DNA from: Pseudoroseicyclus tamaricis
Lineage (GTDB): Bacteria; Pseudomonadota; Alphaproteobacteria; Rhodobacterales; Rhodobacteraceae
Direction: 5' to 3'
Length of the DNA stretch: 64,000 bases
Assembly (NCBI RefSeq): GCF_012070395.1
Contig: NZ_JAAFYS010000002.1
Coordinates: 310,001-374,000, forward strand
Shown here piece after piece: positions 11,651 to 20,232 of this stretch. The position numbers and the translations under genes were made by a program. The number at the start of each line of letters is the position of its first letter. Position 1 is the stretch's first letter. The notes below the pieces were generated by a model. That model did no database searches and was not told where the DNA came from. It worked only from the letters and a program-made list of their open reading frames with translations.

Positions 11651-13483
11651 CTATTCGGCGGCTGCCGCTTCCGACCACCAGACATCCGGCAGCCAGCCCG
11701 GCCAGTCCCCGAAGAGGGGAATGCGGTCGGGGTGAGCCAGCTCCGCGTTGTAGGCGATATACGTGTTGTTCCACTGGTAGATCGGGATCACGTAGCGCCC
11801 GGCCATCAGCGCCCGGTCCAGCGCCTTGGCGGCGGCGTAGAAGTTGTCCTGGCTCTCGGCGTTGAGCAGCTCGTCGATCATCGCGTCCACCGCCGGGGAG
11901 GCGACGCCCATGGCGTTGCGCCCGCCCGTCTCCGCCTGCTCGGAGCCGAAGTAGAGGTACTGCTCGTTGCCCGGGGAAAGCGACAGGCCGACCCGGTAGT
12001 AGGTCATGTCGAACTCGTATTCCTGCGTGCGCTCGGTGAACTGGGCGCTGTCCGCCTGCTCGACGCTGACGTCGATGCCGATCCCCTCGACCGCCTGCTC
12101 GAAGATATCGACCATCGCCTGCTGCTCGGTCACACCCGTCTGGGTGAGGATCTCGAAGGAGAAGGGCTCGCCGTCAGGCCCGGTCATCACGCCGTCCTGC
12201 ACGGTGTATCCGGCCTCCTCCATCAGCTCCAGCGCCCGCGCCACGCCGGGGCGGTTGCGCTCCGTCCCGTCGGAGACGGGCAGGGCGTAGCCTTCCAGCG
12301 CGCCGGGATAGAGCTCTTCGGCGAAGGGCTCCAGCAGTTCGGCAACCGTGCCCTCGGCGGGGGTGCCGGGGGTCATCCCGAGGGGAGAGTTGGAGAAGTA
12401 GGAGGTGATGCGCGGCTGCTGGGCGCCGGTCATCGTCTCGTTGATGAACTCGAAGTTCCACAGCTCGATCATCGCCTGCCGCACGCGCCAGTCCTCGAAG
12501 GGCTCGCGGCGGGTGTTCATGACGAAGCCGGTCATGCCCGAGGGGCGCGAATGGGTGAAGGTCTCCTTGGTGACCTCGCCACTCTCGACACGCGGGAAGT
12601 CGTAGTTGCTCTCCCAGCGGGCGACGTTGAACTCGCGGGTGAAGGTCACCTCGCCGGTCTTGAAGGCTTCGAAGGCGGCCGTCTCGTCCCCGAAGAACTC
12701 GATGCGGTAGCTGTCGAGGTTGTACGTGCCGCGCCGGAACGGGATGTCCCAGCCCCAGTAATCGGGGTTGCGCTCGAGCTCGAGATACCGGCCCGGCTCG
12801 AAGTCACCGATGATGTAGGGGGAGGAGACGATAGGCACGATATCCGTGCCGCCGGTCTCGGCAAAGTCCACGCCCTCCCACTGCGCCTTCTTCAGGATCG
12901 GGCGGAGGCCGGCGAGCAGCGGCAGTTCGGGGTTCTCCTCCGAGAAGGTCAGGCGGACGGAGCGCTCGCCCGTCTCCTCGATGCTCTCCACCTGGCTCCA
13001 GAAGCCGGCGTAGCGGCCGTGACCCTCCGTCCCAAGCGTCTCGAAGGACCAGATGACATCCTCCACCGTGACGGGGGAGCCATCCTGGAATTCGGCGGCG
13101 GGATTGAGGGTGAATTCCACCCAGTCGCGATTCGGTCCGACCTCGATCGATTCGGCGAGAACGCCGTAGAGCGTGAAGGGCTCATCGAGCGTGCGGCCCA
13201 TCAGGCTCTCGCCGATGACATAGCGCAGCTGCCACGGCACGTTGCCCTTGCGGACCCACGGGTTGAGGGAATCGAAGCTGCCCACGGTCGCCTCCACGAG
13301 GCTGCCGCCGATGGGCGCCTCGGGGTTGGCGTAGGGCAGGGCCTCAAAATCCTGTGGCAGGGCCGGCTCGCCATACATGGATATGCCATAGCTCGGCTCG
13401 GCCACGGCTGCGCCGGACCCGGCCACGAGGCCGCCGGCGATGGCCGCCGCCGCGAGGTTGCTGAAAAGTCGCCTGTCGATCAT
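11651..13483 (-). CDS. Family 5 extracellular solute-binding protein (oligopeptide-type, YejA-like)
   Basis: A 610-residue precursor. The N terminus has an RR pair and a hydrophobic stretch with a cleavage-like AVAEP near residue 29, so it is exported. The mature part shows family SBP_bac_5 features: GGSLVEATVGSFDSLNPW, FTLNPAAEFQDGSPVTVEDVIWSF, LERNPDYWG, and a C-terminal pocket region. This type delivers oligopeptides (YejA/OppA) to an ABC importer. No permease or ATPase gene is adjacent, so the partner system must lie elsewhere. The promoter would lie in the A+T-rich stretch near 13545, back to back with the small RNA promoter. Confidence 0.88.
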   Translation of the reverse strand: MIDRRLFSNLAAAAIAGGLVAGSGAAVAEPSYGISMYGEPALPQDFEALPYANPEAPIGGSLVEATVGSFDSLNPWVRKGNVPWQLRYVIGESLMGRTLDEPFTLYGVLAESIEVGPNRDWVEFTLNPAAEFQDGSPVTVEDVIWSFETLGTEGHGRYAGFWSQVESIEETGERSVRLTFSEENPELPLLAGLRPILKKAQWEGVDFAETGGTDIVPIVSSPYIIGDFEPGRYLELERNPDYWGWDIPFRRGTYNLDSYRIEFFGDETAAFEAFKTGEVTFTREFNVARWESNYDFPRVESGEVTKETFTHSRPSGMTGFVMNTRREPFEDWRVRQAMIELWNFEFINETMTGAQQPRITSYFSNSPLGMTPGTPAEGTVAELLEPFAEELYPGALEGYALPVSDGTERNRPGVARALELMEEAGYTVQDGVMTGPDGEPFSFEILTQTGVTEQQAMVDIFEQAVEGIGIDVSVEQADSAQFTERTQEYEFDMTYYRVGLSLSPGNEQYLYFGSEQAETGGRNAMGVASPAVDAMIDELLNAESQDNFYAAAKALDRALMAGRYVIPIYQWNNTYIAYNAELAHPDRIPLFGDWPGWLPDVWWSEAAAAE

Positions 13484-13556
13484 GTCGCCCGCTCCGGCTT
13501 GTTCAGGTTCGTTGACGGGAGCCTAGGACGGCCCTCCTTTAATTACAAACTTTTAG

Positions 13557-13585
13557 CTTGGAGAGCGGCGCGAGATTGCCTATAA
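13557..13585 (+). promoter_or_regulatory. Promoter of the candidate small RNA
   Basis: TTGGAG (13557-13562) and TATAAG (13580-13585) are spaced by exactly 17 bp. The wider context CTTGGA and CCTATAAG also resembles heat-shock sigma (RpoH-type) promoters of Rhodobacteraceae. Confidence 0.5.
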
Positions 13586-13591
13586 GAGGGT

Positions 13592-13667
13592 CACTGCTCG
13601 ATAGGTTTCTTGCCTGTATGAAACCTGCCTCAATAACTCAACGCCCGCCTCGTGCGGGCGTTTTTTT
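13592..13667 (+). ncRNA. Candidate trans-acting small RNA, about 76 nt
   Basis: A spaced promoter precedes an RNA with a 5' stem (AGGTTT at 13602-13607 with AAACCT at 13621-13626), an unpaired A/C-rich linker (GCCTCAATAACTCA) and an intrinsic terminator. No open reading frame of note lies inside. This 5'-hairpin, linker, terminator layout is typical of Hfq-dependent small RNAs. Whether it belongs to a known Rhodobacteraceae family could not be decided from sequence alone. The 5' end is estimated from the -10 box. Confidence 0.5.
13641..13667 (+). terminator. Rho-independent terminator of the small RNA
   Basis: ACGCCCGC (13641-13648) pairs with GCGGGCGT (13654-13661), loop CTCGT, followed by a run of Ts to 13667. 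No protein gene on this strand lies upstream for over 2 kb, which implies a short local transcript. Confidence 0.85.
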
Positions 13668-13971
13668 ATTGGGGTTTTAGGAATTGCAGCGGGCCTCTCG
13701 CCGCCTGCGGGGAATCGGCCCCCCGGGCGGAAGTCGCCAAAGGCCCCATTCCCCCGCCACAGGCAACCGGGCGCGTCCTCACATTGAGGCGAGCGGCGCG
13801 GCATTGAGCGGGACTGCGCAATAGGGCGGGTCGGGAAAGTCCCACTCGCCGGGGCGGCCAGCCTTACTGGCGGCCACTCTCTCCTCGCGGAGGGTTCGGC
13901 GCTTTGGCACCCTGTCTTTCCGCCTCAGTGGGATTATCCTTCAGGGCAACCAGATCAAGAAGGACACACCC

Positions 13972-14745
13972 ATGACGCTCAAGGGCAGGCGAGCCATCGT
14001 CACCGGCTCGAACTCCGGCATCGGCCTCGGCATCGCGCGGGAACTGGCGAAGGCCGGCGCCGAGGTGGTGCTGAACTCCTTCACCGACTCGGCGGAGGAT
14101 CACGCGCTGGCGGAGGACCTCTCCGCCGAGACGGGCAGCGCCGTCCGCTACATCAAGGCCGACCTCTCCAAGTGCGAGGAGGCGCGGGCGCTGGTGGAGG
14201 CGGCGGGCGGCTGCGACATCCTCGTCAACAATGCCGGCATCCAGCACGTCGCCAAGGTGGAGGAGTTTCCGACCGCCAAGTGGGACGCGATCATCGCCAT
14301 CAACCTCTCCAGCGCCTTCCACACCACCGCCATGGCCCTGCCGGTGATGAAGGAGCGGGGCTGGGGGCGGGTGATCAACGTCTCCTCCGCGCACGGGCTG
14401 ACCGCTTCGCCCTTCAAGAGCGCCTATATCGCCGCCAAGCACGGGCTCGTCGGGCTCACCAAAACGGTGGCGCTGGAGGTGGCGGGGCAGGGGATCACCG
14501 CCAATGCCATCTGCCCCGGCTACGTGCTGACGCCGCTGGTGGAGGCGCAGATCCCCGACCAGATGAAGGCCCACGGGATGGACCGGGAGACGGTCATCCG
14601 CGAGGTGATGCTGGATCGGCAACCCTCCAAGGAGTTCGCGACGGTGGAGGAGATCGGCGGCACCGCCGTCTTCCTGTGCTCCGACGCGGCCCGGCAGATC
14701 ACCGGCACGACGCTCTCCGTCGATGGCGGCTGGACGGCGTTGTGA
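13972..14745 (+). CDS. bdhA: 3-hydroxybutyrate dehydrogenase
   Basis: A 257-residue short-chain dehydrogenase. It has TGSNSGIGLG (11-20) for NAD binding, NNAG (86-89), and the catalytic Ser139-Tyr152-Lys156 set in SSAHGLTASPFKSAYIAAK. The stretch after Ser139 (AHGL.ASPFKSAY) and NNAGIQHV are diagnostic of D-3-hydroxybutyrate dehydrogenases, which oxidise 3-hydroxybutyrate to acetoacetate in polyhydroxybutyrate breakdown. GAAGGAC precedes the ATG. It overlaps the next gene by GTGA. Confidence 0.92.
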   Translation: MTLKGRRAIVTGSNSGIGLGIARELAKAGAEVVLNSFTDSAEDHALAEDLSAETGSAVRYIKADLSKCEEARALVEAAGGCDILVNNAGIQHVAKVEEFPTAKWDAIIAINLSSAFHTTAMALPVMKERGWGRVINVSSAHGLTASPFKSAYIAAKHGLVGLTKTVALEVAGQGITANAICPGYVLTPLVEAQIPDQMKAHGMDRETVIREVMLDRQPSKEFATVEEIGGTAVFLCSDAARQITGTTLSVDGGWTAL

Positions 14746-15176
14746 GCTGGTTCCGCCGGGGCGACGACCGCGAGGAGGCGAGGCAGCCGCAACGGGAGCA
14801 GACGCCCGAAACGGTGCCCCCCGCCGCGGAGGCGCCGCCCGTTCCGCCGAAGGAGGAGCTCCACATCGCGGACGGGCGGATCCGCGGCGGCGATGCCACG
14901 GCGGCGAGCATCGCCGGTGTCGACTTTTCTGCCGCGCGCTTCGTCGATTGCAACTTCAGTGGCGCCGCCTTCTGCGCCTGTAACGTCACGGGGGCGGCGA
15001 TGGAGAAGGTGACGCTGGCCGGCGCCTCGCTCAGCGGCTCGAACCTCGCCGGAGCGCTGGTGCGGGGCGGGGACCTGACGAATGTCACCATCGCGGGTGC
15101 CGAGATGGAGGGGATGACGATCGACGGGGTGCTCGTCAGCGACATGCTGGCGCTCTGGCGCCGGAGCCGCGGCTGA
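14742..15176 (+). CDS. Pentapeptide-repeat protein coupled to bdhA
   Basis: 144 residues, GTG start overlapping the bdhA stop (GTGA). A charged, proline-rich N-terminal ~45 residues precedes about 16 tandem five-residue units of A(x)(L/F)xx type (DFSAARFVDCNFSGAAF, LSGSNLAGALVRGGDL), which fold as a right-handed beta-helix. Pentapeptide proteins range from gyrase-protecting DNA mimics to scaffolds; nothing here picks one. The tight coupling suggests a role with hydroxybutyrate metabolism or simply shared transcription. Confidence 0.8.
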   Translation: MSWFRRGDDREEARQPQREQTPETVPPAAEAPPVPPKEELHIADGRIRGGDATAASIAGVDFSAARFVDCNFSGAAFCACNVTGAAMEKVTLAGASLSGSNLAGALVRGGDLTNVTIAGAEMEGMTIDGVLVSDMLALWRRSRG

Positions 15177-15281
15177 GGGTCGGCAAGAATATTCTCAAGC
15201 GGCCCGCGCGCGCAGATGTGCGTGGACATTCCGGGTGTTCCCCGCTCCAACCGGGCCAACAACGAGCAGAAGGATCAACTC

Positions 15282-15533
15282 ATGACCAAGCTGATCGCCG
15301 CCGCCTTCGGCGCCGCCATCGCCCTCACCGCCCATGCCGCCGCCGCGCAGGACGCCCCCCAGATCACGCTACCCGAAGGCGCCCAGCTCCTCGAGCTGCC
15401 GGGCGGGGCGTGCGGCCTCTACGGGATCGTCGTGATGGCCGACGGCTCTCAGCAGGTGATCACCGCCGAGGGCGAAGTGCGCCCGGTCGGCGAAGAGGAC
15501 GTCACCTGCCTGACGCAGCTCGTCACGAATTGA
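15282..15533 (+). CDS. Small exported protein of unknown function
   Basis: 83 residues. Residues 1-21 form a clear signal peptide (MTKLIAAAFGAAIALTAHAAA, cleavage after AAA/AQ). The mature ~60 residues contain two Cys (in GGACGLYG and DVTCLTQ), possibly a disulfide, within a small beta-rich domain. AGAAGGA precedes the ATG. A frame starting at 15216 would add an unconvincing extension. No family was recognised. Confidence 0.65.
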   Translation: MTKLIAAAFGAAIALTAHAAAAQDAPQITLPEGAQLLELPGGACGLYGIVVMADGSQQVITAEGEVRPVGEEDVTCLTQLVTN

Positions 15534-15540
15534 CGCGGAA

Positions 15541-15560
15541 GGTGGGTTAGGAAACCCACC
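15541..15560. repeat. Short intergenic palindrome
   Basis: GGTGGGTT (15541-15548) pairs with AACCCACC (15553-15560), loop AGGA, eight bases after the preceding stop codon. It could end or stabilise that transcript; no T-run follows. Confidence 0.5.
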
Positions 15561-15668
15561 CTACGAGGCCGGGAACGGAGTTCGCGCTGGCGGTGAGAGT
15601 TTTTCACCCCACCGCCGCGCACCGTCGCCACTCCTTCCCCCGCCCGGTACGCGCCGAAGGCGCAGGGC

Positions 15669-15699
15669 GAGCGCCGGCCCGTCCCGCGGGCCGGCGCTC
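15669..15699. repeat. Long GC hairpin, repeat copy 1
   Basis: GAGCGCCGGCCC (15669-15680) and GGGCCGGCGCTC (15688-15699) form a perfect 12-bp stem with a seven-base loop GTCCCGC. A near copy with the same arms lies at 20074-20105. The 290-base gap around it carries no gene. Confidence 0.55.
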
Positions 15700-15824
15700 C
15701 GGTGCCGTTGGCGCTGAGCACAGGGCGGGGAGGTAGTGGAACGATAAAGCGCACCGCTCAGCCGTCGGGCGCCACCCCACGTGCCGGGGTTCGCCCTGCG
15801 CCGGCCGGTGTTTCGCCAGGTGCC

Positions 15825-16436
15825 TCAGCCCCATAGCTCCCAAAGCAACGTCCCCGCGATGGCCCACATGACGAGGGCGATGGTCGCGTCGAGCAGGCCC
15901 CAGGCGCGTGGGCTGCGCATGACCGGGGCCAGCGCCCGGGCGCCGTAGCCGAGCGAGAAGAAGAAGGCGAAGGAGGCCGTCATCGCCCCCAGGGCATAGG
16001 CCAGCCGCTCCGACCCCTCGAACTGCAGCGAGACCGCGCCGACGAGGCCCAGCGTGTCGAGATAGACATGCGGGTTCGCCCAGGTGAAAGCGGCGGCCAT
16101 CGCCAGCACCCGGCCGAGGCTCTGCGCGCCTCCGGTCGCCGCCATCCCTTCCGCCGGTCCGAAGGCGGCCCGCATCCGCATCGCGCCGTAGACGATCAGG
16201 AACCCGGCCCCGGCAAGCGCCATCGCCGCCGGCAGCCAGGGCAGGGCGGCCGTCGCCGCGCCGAAGCCGGCCACGCCGGCGGCGATCAGCACCGCGTCGG
16301 AGAGGGCGCAGAACAGCACCAGCGGCAGCACATGCGCCCGCATCAGCCCCTGGCGGAGGACGAAGGCGTTCTGCGCCCCGATGGCGAGGATCAGCGACAG
16401 GCCGGTGGCGAAACCGGTGAGGGCTGGGCCGAGCAC
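15825..16436 (-). CDS. LysE/ArgO-family amino acid exporter
   Basis: A ~203-residue protein with six hydrophobic helices. GLSLILAIGAQNAFVLRQGL at the N terminus is the signature of the LysE/ArgO branch, and WANPHVYLDT in the middle is its second conserved block. These export L-lysine or L-arginine, preventing toxic accumulation. The start is taken as GTG at 16436, eleven bases from the DUF502 stop; the upstream extension of the open frame overlaps that gene and is not family-like. The start codon is uncertain because no good ribosome-binding site is seen. Confidence 0.82.
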   Translation of the reverse strand: MLGPALTGFATGLSLILAIGAQNAFVLRQGLMRAHVLPLVLFCALSDAVLIAAGVAGFGAATAALPWLPAAMALAGAGFLIVYGAMRMRAAFGPAEGMAATGGAQSLGRVLAMAAAFTWANPHVYLDTLGLVGAVSLQFEGSERLAYALGAMTASFAFFFSLGYGARALAPVMRSPRAWGLLDATIALVMWAIAGTLLWELWG

Positions 16437-16446
16437 GCGGCGCCGA

Positions 16447-17208
16447 TCAGGAGGCGCGGCCGCGCACGGGGAGGGGGATGGCGGCGCGGCCCTCGGGCTC
16501 CCTGTCCGCCGGGTAGACGAGCCCGGCGGAGATGACGAGCTTGGCGGCATCCTCGACGCTCATGTCGAGCACCACGAGGTCGCGCCGCGGCACGAAGAGC
16601 AGAAAGCCGGAGGTCGGGTTCGGCGTCGTCGGCAGGAAGACGGTGACGATATCTTCCTCCTCGCCGAAATGGCTGCGGATCTCGCCCTTGGCCTTGGTCG
16701 AGATGAAGGCGATGGCCCAGAGGCCGCGGCGTGGATATTCCACCAGCACCGCCTCCTCGAAGCTCGTCTCCGTCTGCGCGAAGACCGTCTCGGCGATCTG
16801 CTTGACGCCGTTGTAGACGGAGCGGACGACGGGCATCCTGTCCACCAGCTGCTCGCCCCAGGAGATCAGGCTGCGCCCGATCAGGCCCTTGGCGACCCAG
16901 CCGATGATCATCGTGAAGATGAGGAAGAGCACGACGCCGACGCCGTGGATGTTCACGTGCACGTAGTCGGGCAGCGACGGATCGGCCTGCCCGAGGGCGT
17001 TCACGTGTCCCAGGGCCCGGTTGAAGATCGATTCCGGCGTCCAGGCATTGGGCACGAAGGGCAGCACCCAGCCGTCGAACCAGCCGATCACCGTCCAGAT
17101 CAGCCAGACGGTGAGGCCGATGGGGGCGATCACGACAACCCCGGCGAGGAAGTTGTTCCTCAACCGGTTGAACAGCCCGGAGCGCGGTCTCGGTGGCTGA
17201 TCAGACAT
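16447..17208 (-). CDS. DUF502 family membrane protein
   Basis: 253 residues with two N-terminal transmembrane helices (about 20-45 and 80-105) flanking a short periplasmic part, then a soluble domain with PVVRSVYNGVKQIAETVF and the family block P.TPNPTSGFLLFVPR. DUF502 proteins are widespread inner-membrane proteins without a settled function. The ATG at 17208 (MSDQPP) is preferred to 17241 since family members begin just before the first helix and AAGG precedes it. Confidence 0.85.
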   Translation of the reverse strand: MSDQPPRPRSGLFNRLRNNFLAGVVVIAPIGLTVWLIWTVIGWFDGWVLPFVPNAWTPESIFNRALGHVNALGQADPSLPDYVHVNIHGVGVVLFLIFTMIIGWVAKGLIGRSLISWGEQLVDRMPVVRSVYNGVKQIAETVFAQTETSFEEAVLVEYPRRGLWAIAFISTKAKGEIRSHFGEEEDIVTVFLPTTPNPTSGFLLFVPRRDLVVLDMSVEDAAKLVISAGLVYPADREPEGRAAIPLPVRGRAS

Positions 17209-17294
17209 GTCGCGGGGCCTTTTCGGGTGGTGCCGCACCAACTTAGGGGGCAGGAGGGCTCACCGCAATCTGGCGCGCCGCGATGGCGGCAAAT

Positions 17295-18206
17295 TCAGCG
17301 TGAGCGCACCAGTTCGCCCGCGATCTCGGCAGCCAGCCGCGCGTTGTTCTTCACCAGCGCGATGTTAGCCGTCAGTGATCGGCCCTCCGTCAGCTCGAAG
17401 ATGCGCTGCAAGAGGAAGGGCGTGACGGCCTTGGCGGCGATTCTCTGGTCCTCCGCCTCGCCGAGCGCCTGCAGGATGACGGGGAAGAGATCGTCGACGG
17501 GGATCTCGTCGGCCTCGGGGATAGGGTTGGCGATGAGCTGCCCGCCCGGCAGGCCGAGGGCGGCGCGCATGCGGTGGGCGGCGGCGATCTCCGCGGCGCT
17601 GTCCATGCGCAGCGGCGCGTCGATGCCGGAGCTGCGCGACCAGAAGGCGGGCAGCTCGTCCTGACCGTAGGCGATGACGGGCACGCCCAACGTCTCCAGC
17701 ACTTCAAGCGTCTTGGGCAGATCGAGGATCGCCTTCGGCCCGGCAGCGACGACCGTCACGGCGGTCTTGGAGAGCTCCTGCAGGTCGGCGGAGATGTCGA
17801 ACGTCTGCTCCGCCCGGCGGTGCACGCCGCCGATGCCGCCGGTTGCGAAGGTCTCGATCCCGGCGAGGTTCGCGGCGATCATCGTCGCGGCGACGGTGGT
17901 CGCGCCGGTGCCGCCGCGGGTGAGATGCACGGCGAGGTCGGCGCGCGACAGCTTGGCGACATGCGTCGCCTCGGCGAGCTGGGTCAGCTCGTCCTCCGTC
18001 AGGCCGGCATGAAGCGTGCCGCCGAGCACCGCCATGGTGGCCGGCACGGCGCCGCCGGCGCGCACCTCCGCCTCGACGGCGCGGGCCGTCTCGATGTTCT
18101 GCGGGTAGGGCATCCCGTGGGTGATGATCGTCGATTCCAGCGCAACGACGGGGGTGCCGGAGGAGAGGGCGTCAGCGACCTCGGGGGAATGGGTGAGCGG
18201 GATCAA
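17295..18206 (-). CDS. psuG: Pseudouridine-5'-phosphate glycosidase
   Basis: A ~303-residue protein (E. coli PsuG is 312) with the family blocks VALESTIITHGMPYPQN, TRGGTGATTVAATM, FATGGIGGVHR and LIANPIPE. It reversibly cleaves pseudouridine 5'-phosphate into uracil and ribose 5-phosphate. The likely start is TTG at 18206, overlapping the psuK stop (TTGA) and preceded by GGAG; no ATG fits. Together with psuK it forms the pseudouridine salvage pair; no dedicated transporter is nearby. Confidence 0.92.
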   Translation of the reverse strand: MIPLTHSPEVADALSSGTPVVALESTIITHGMPYPQNIETARAVEAEVRAGGAVPATMAVLGGTLHAGLTEDELTQLAEATHVAKLSRADLAVHLTRGGTGATTVAATMIAANLAGIETFATGGIGGVHRRAEQTFDISADLQELSKTAVTVVAAGPKAILDLPKTLEVLETLGVPVIAYGQDELPAFWSRSSGIDAPLRMDSAAEIAAAHRMRAALGLPGGQLIANPIPEADEIPVDDLFPVILQALGEAEDQRIAAKAVTPFLLQRIFELTEGRSLTANIALVKNNARLAAEIAGELVRSR

Positions 18207-19093
18207 TGGGGGTTTTCTCCGGAGACGTAGGTTGCAGCGGCCCTGAGGGCCCGGGCGAAGGCGGCCTCCGGCGCCATGCCGGCGCGTTCGGAGGCGATAT
18301 GGGCGGCCATGAAGGTGTCGCCGGCGCCGGTGACGCGGGTGACGAGCACTTCGGGGGGGCGAAGTCGGGTGAGCCCGCCTGGCGAGGCCTCCGCCGCCTC
18401 GGACCCGCCATGTGTGACGAGGGCGCGGGCGACACCGATGCCGCGCAGAGCCTCGGCCGCCTCGGCGGCGCTGGCGAAGTCGCACTGACAAAGGAGGCCG
18501 GCCTCCTCGAGATTGACATAGAGGCAGGCGGAGGGATGGCCGACGAGGGCCATGAGCCGCTGCGCCTTGCCGGGCGAGGCGGGCGCGACGCGCAGGTCGG
18601 CCTCGGCCATCAGCGGCGAGGCGGCGATGCGGGAGAGGAGCGATTCCGTCAGGTTGCCGTCGAGCGCCACCGGGCCGTCCCAGGGGCGCTCGGCGGTGGC
18701 GAGGCGTCCGTCGGAGAGCGGCGCGAGGATCTTCTCGCCCGCCGCCTCAAGGCTGTGGGCGTCGGCGATGGCGGCGATGAGGCCGTTGGCGCCCTCGCAG
18801 GCCATGTAGATGTCCGTCGGCAGGTCCGCCGAGCGGTAGGCATGGGCGGTGGAGACGCCCAGCTCCTCGGCCCGCTCGGCGAGCTCGTCGCCCGCCGGGT
18901 CCTGCCCGATGGCGGTGAGGACGGCGGGCTTCAGCCCGAAATGGGCGAGTGTCATGGCGATGTTCATCGCGACGCCGCCGGGCAGGCGGGTGATGCGGCC
19001 GGGGACGTCGGCGCCCAGCTTCATGTGGCTGGAGGAGCGGCCGATGATGTCCCAAAGGACAGCGCCGATGCACAGGATGTCGGGCCGGCTCAT
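18203..19093 (-). CDS. psuK: PfkB-family kinase, probable pseudouridine kinase
   Basis: 296 residues with the ribokinase-type fold: LGADVPGRITRLPGGVAMNIA near the N terminus (GG nucleoside-binding motif), and the C-terminal catalytic motif GAGDTF near residue 260. Alone it could be any PfkB sugar or nucleoside kinase, but its coupling to psuG makes pseudouridine kinase, which gives pseudouridine 5'-phosphate, the best reading. Confidence 0.85.
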   Translation of the reverse strand: MSRPDILCIGAVLWDIIGRSSSHMKLGADVPGRITRLPGGVAMNIAMTLAHFGLKPAVLTAIGQDPAGDELAERAEELGVSTAHAYRSADLPTDIYMACEGANGLIAAIADAHSLEAAGEKILAPLSDGRLATAERPWDGPVALDGNLTESLLSRIAASPLMAEADLRVAPASPGKAQRLMALVGHPSACLYVNLEEAGLLCQCDFASAAEAAEALRGIGVARALVTHGGSEAAEASPGGLTRLRPPEVLVTRVTGAGDTFMAAHIASERAGMAPEAAFARALRAAATYVSGENPH

Positions 19094-19228
19094 GCGGGCC
19101 GCCCCTGGGGGAGCGGGGCAGGGGAGATGTGCACGGGGGCGCCGGGAGGGCGGCGCATAAGTGCCCGCTCCGCCTTGACTTCCTGCCCCGGCATGAGCGC
19201 TATGCGGCCGACCGAAAAGAAGAGATTC

Positions 19229-19924
19229 ATGAGAGATTTGCCCAGCATACCCTCCCTAAAGGCCGGCCTCGCGGCCGGCTTGTCAATGGCCCTCGCCCTC
19301 CTCCTGCCCTCCATGGGCCTTGCCCAGGAGACGGCGGAGGCCACCGGCGCCGCGGCGGCCTCCGGTGGCCTCCTGTTCTGGGAGTACATCCCGGTGGGCT
19401 TCCGCCACATCCTGCCTTTGGGGATCGACCATATCCTCTTCGTGCTTGGGCTCTTCTTCCTGTCGACGAAGCTGAAGCCGCTCCTGTGGCAGGTCACCGC
19501 CTTCACGGTGGCGCATTCGATCACGCTGGCGCTGGCCGCGACGGGATACGTCTCGGCGCCGCCGCAGATCATCGAGCCCCTGATCGCCGCCTCGATCACC
19601 TTCGTGGCCATCGAGAACATCGTCATCCAGCGGCTGACGCCGTGGCGACCAGTGATCGTTTTCGCCTTCGGGCTGCTGCACGGGCTCGGCTTCGCCTCGG
19701 TACTGGGCGAGTTCGGCCTGCCGCAGGGCGGGCTGCTGCCGGCGATCCTCGGCTTCAACGTCGGGGTGGAGCTGGGGCAGCTGACGGTGATCGCCGCCGC
19801 CTTCCTCGCCGTGGGCCTGTGGTTCGGCGGCAAGGCCTGGTACCGCCGCCTGATCGCGACGCCGGCCTCCGTCGCCATCGCGGTGACGGGCACCATCTGG
19901 GTGGTGCAGCGGGTGGCGGGCTGA
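19229..19924 (+). CDS. HupE/UreJ-family membrane protein
   Basis: 231 residues. An N-terminal signal-like helix ends in GLAQ, then about six membrane helices. The motif G.RHILPLGIDHILFVLGLFFL and the later FGLLHGLGFA carry the conserved His residues of HupE/UreJ proteins, implicated in nickel or cobalt uptake. No urease or hydrogenase gene is nearby, so the metal is not indicated. ATG 19229 follows GAAAAGAAGAG; an in-frame ATG at 19193 is possible. Confidence 0.75.
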   Translation: MRDLPSIPSLKAGLAAGLSMALALLLPSMGLAQETAEATGAAAASGGLLFWEYIPVGFRHILPLGIDHILFVLGLFFLSTKLKPLLWQVTAFTVAHSITLALAATGYVSAPPQIIEPLIAASITFVAIENIVIQRLTPWRPVIVFAFGLLHGLGFASVLGEFGLPQGGLLPAILGFNVGVELGQLTVIAAAFLAVGLWFGGKAWYRRLIATPASVAIAVTGTIWVVQRVAG

Positions 19925-20073
19925 GGGCTGGGAGACACGGCGAGACCGGGGCTCACCAGTCAGAGGCGCCGCGCTCTCACGCCGGCCTGTGGGGTGGCGC
20001 AGCAACGGAGCCGCTACGCGATTTATGCCAGCCAAACCCCTCTCAGCGGCCCGCTGAGCAACCAGCCCATCCA

Positions 20074-20105
20074 GAGCGCCAGCCCGCCGGGACGGGCCGG
20101 CGCTC
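20074..20105. repeat. Long GC hairpin, repeat copy 2
   Basis: GAGCGCC-A-GCCCG and CGGGC-C-GGCGCTC pair over 12 of 13 positions. Both arms nearly match the hairpin at 15669-15699. Confidence 0.5.
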
Positions 20106-20232
20106 GCGCGGCGGCCTGAGGCCTTGATTCCGCGCGGAGGGACAGAGCGGCAGCGCTGACCCGTGGAGCAGCACGTAGGGCAGGGCGCCGCACCCCTTGA
20201 ACATCTCGCCGCCACCTCCCACCTATCCAGCC

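Larger units (their letters stand above)
13484..13971. other. 488-base intergenic region
   Basis: It holds a divergent promoter zone (about 13540-13590), the candidate small RNA with its terminator (to 13667), and then about 300 GC-rich bases in which no credible gene is seen. A 74-codon minus-strand frame at 13580-13804 crosses the terminator and lacks a ribosome-binding site, so it is not called. Confidence 0.5.

Noticed and set aside
13580-13804. 74-codon minus-strand frame in the small RNA region
   Set aside because: No ribosome site, crosses the terminator stem, Arg/Pro/Gly-rich translation.
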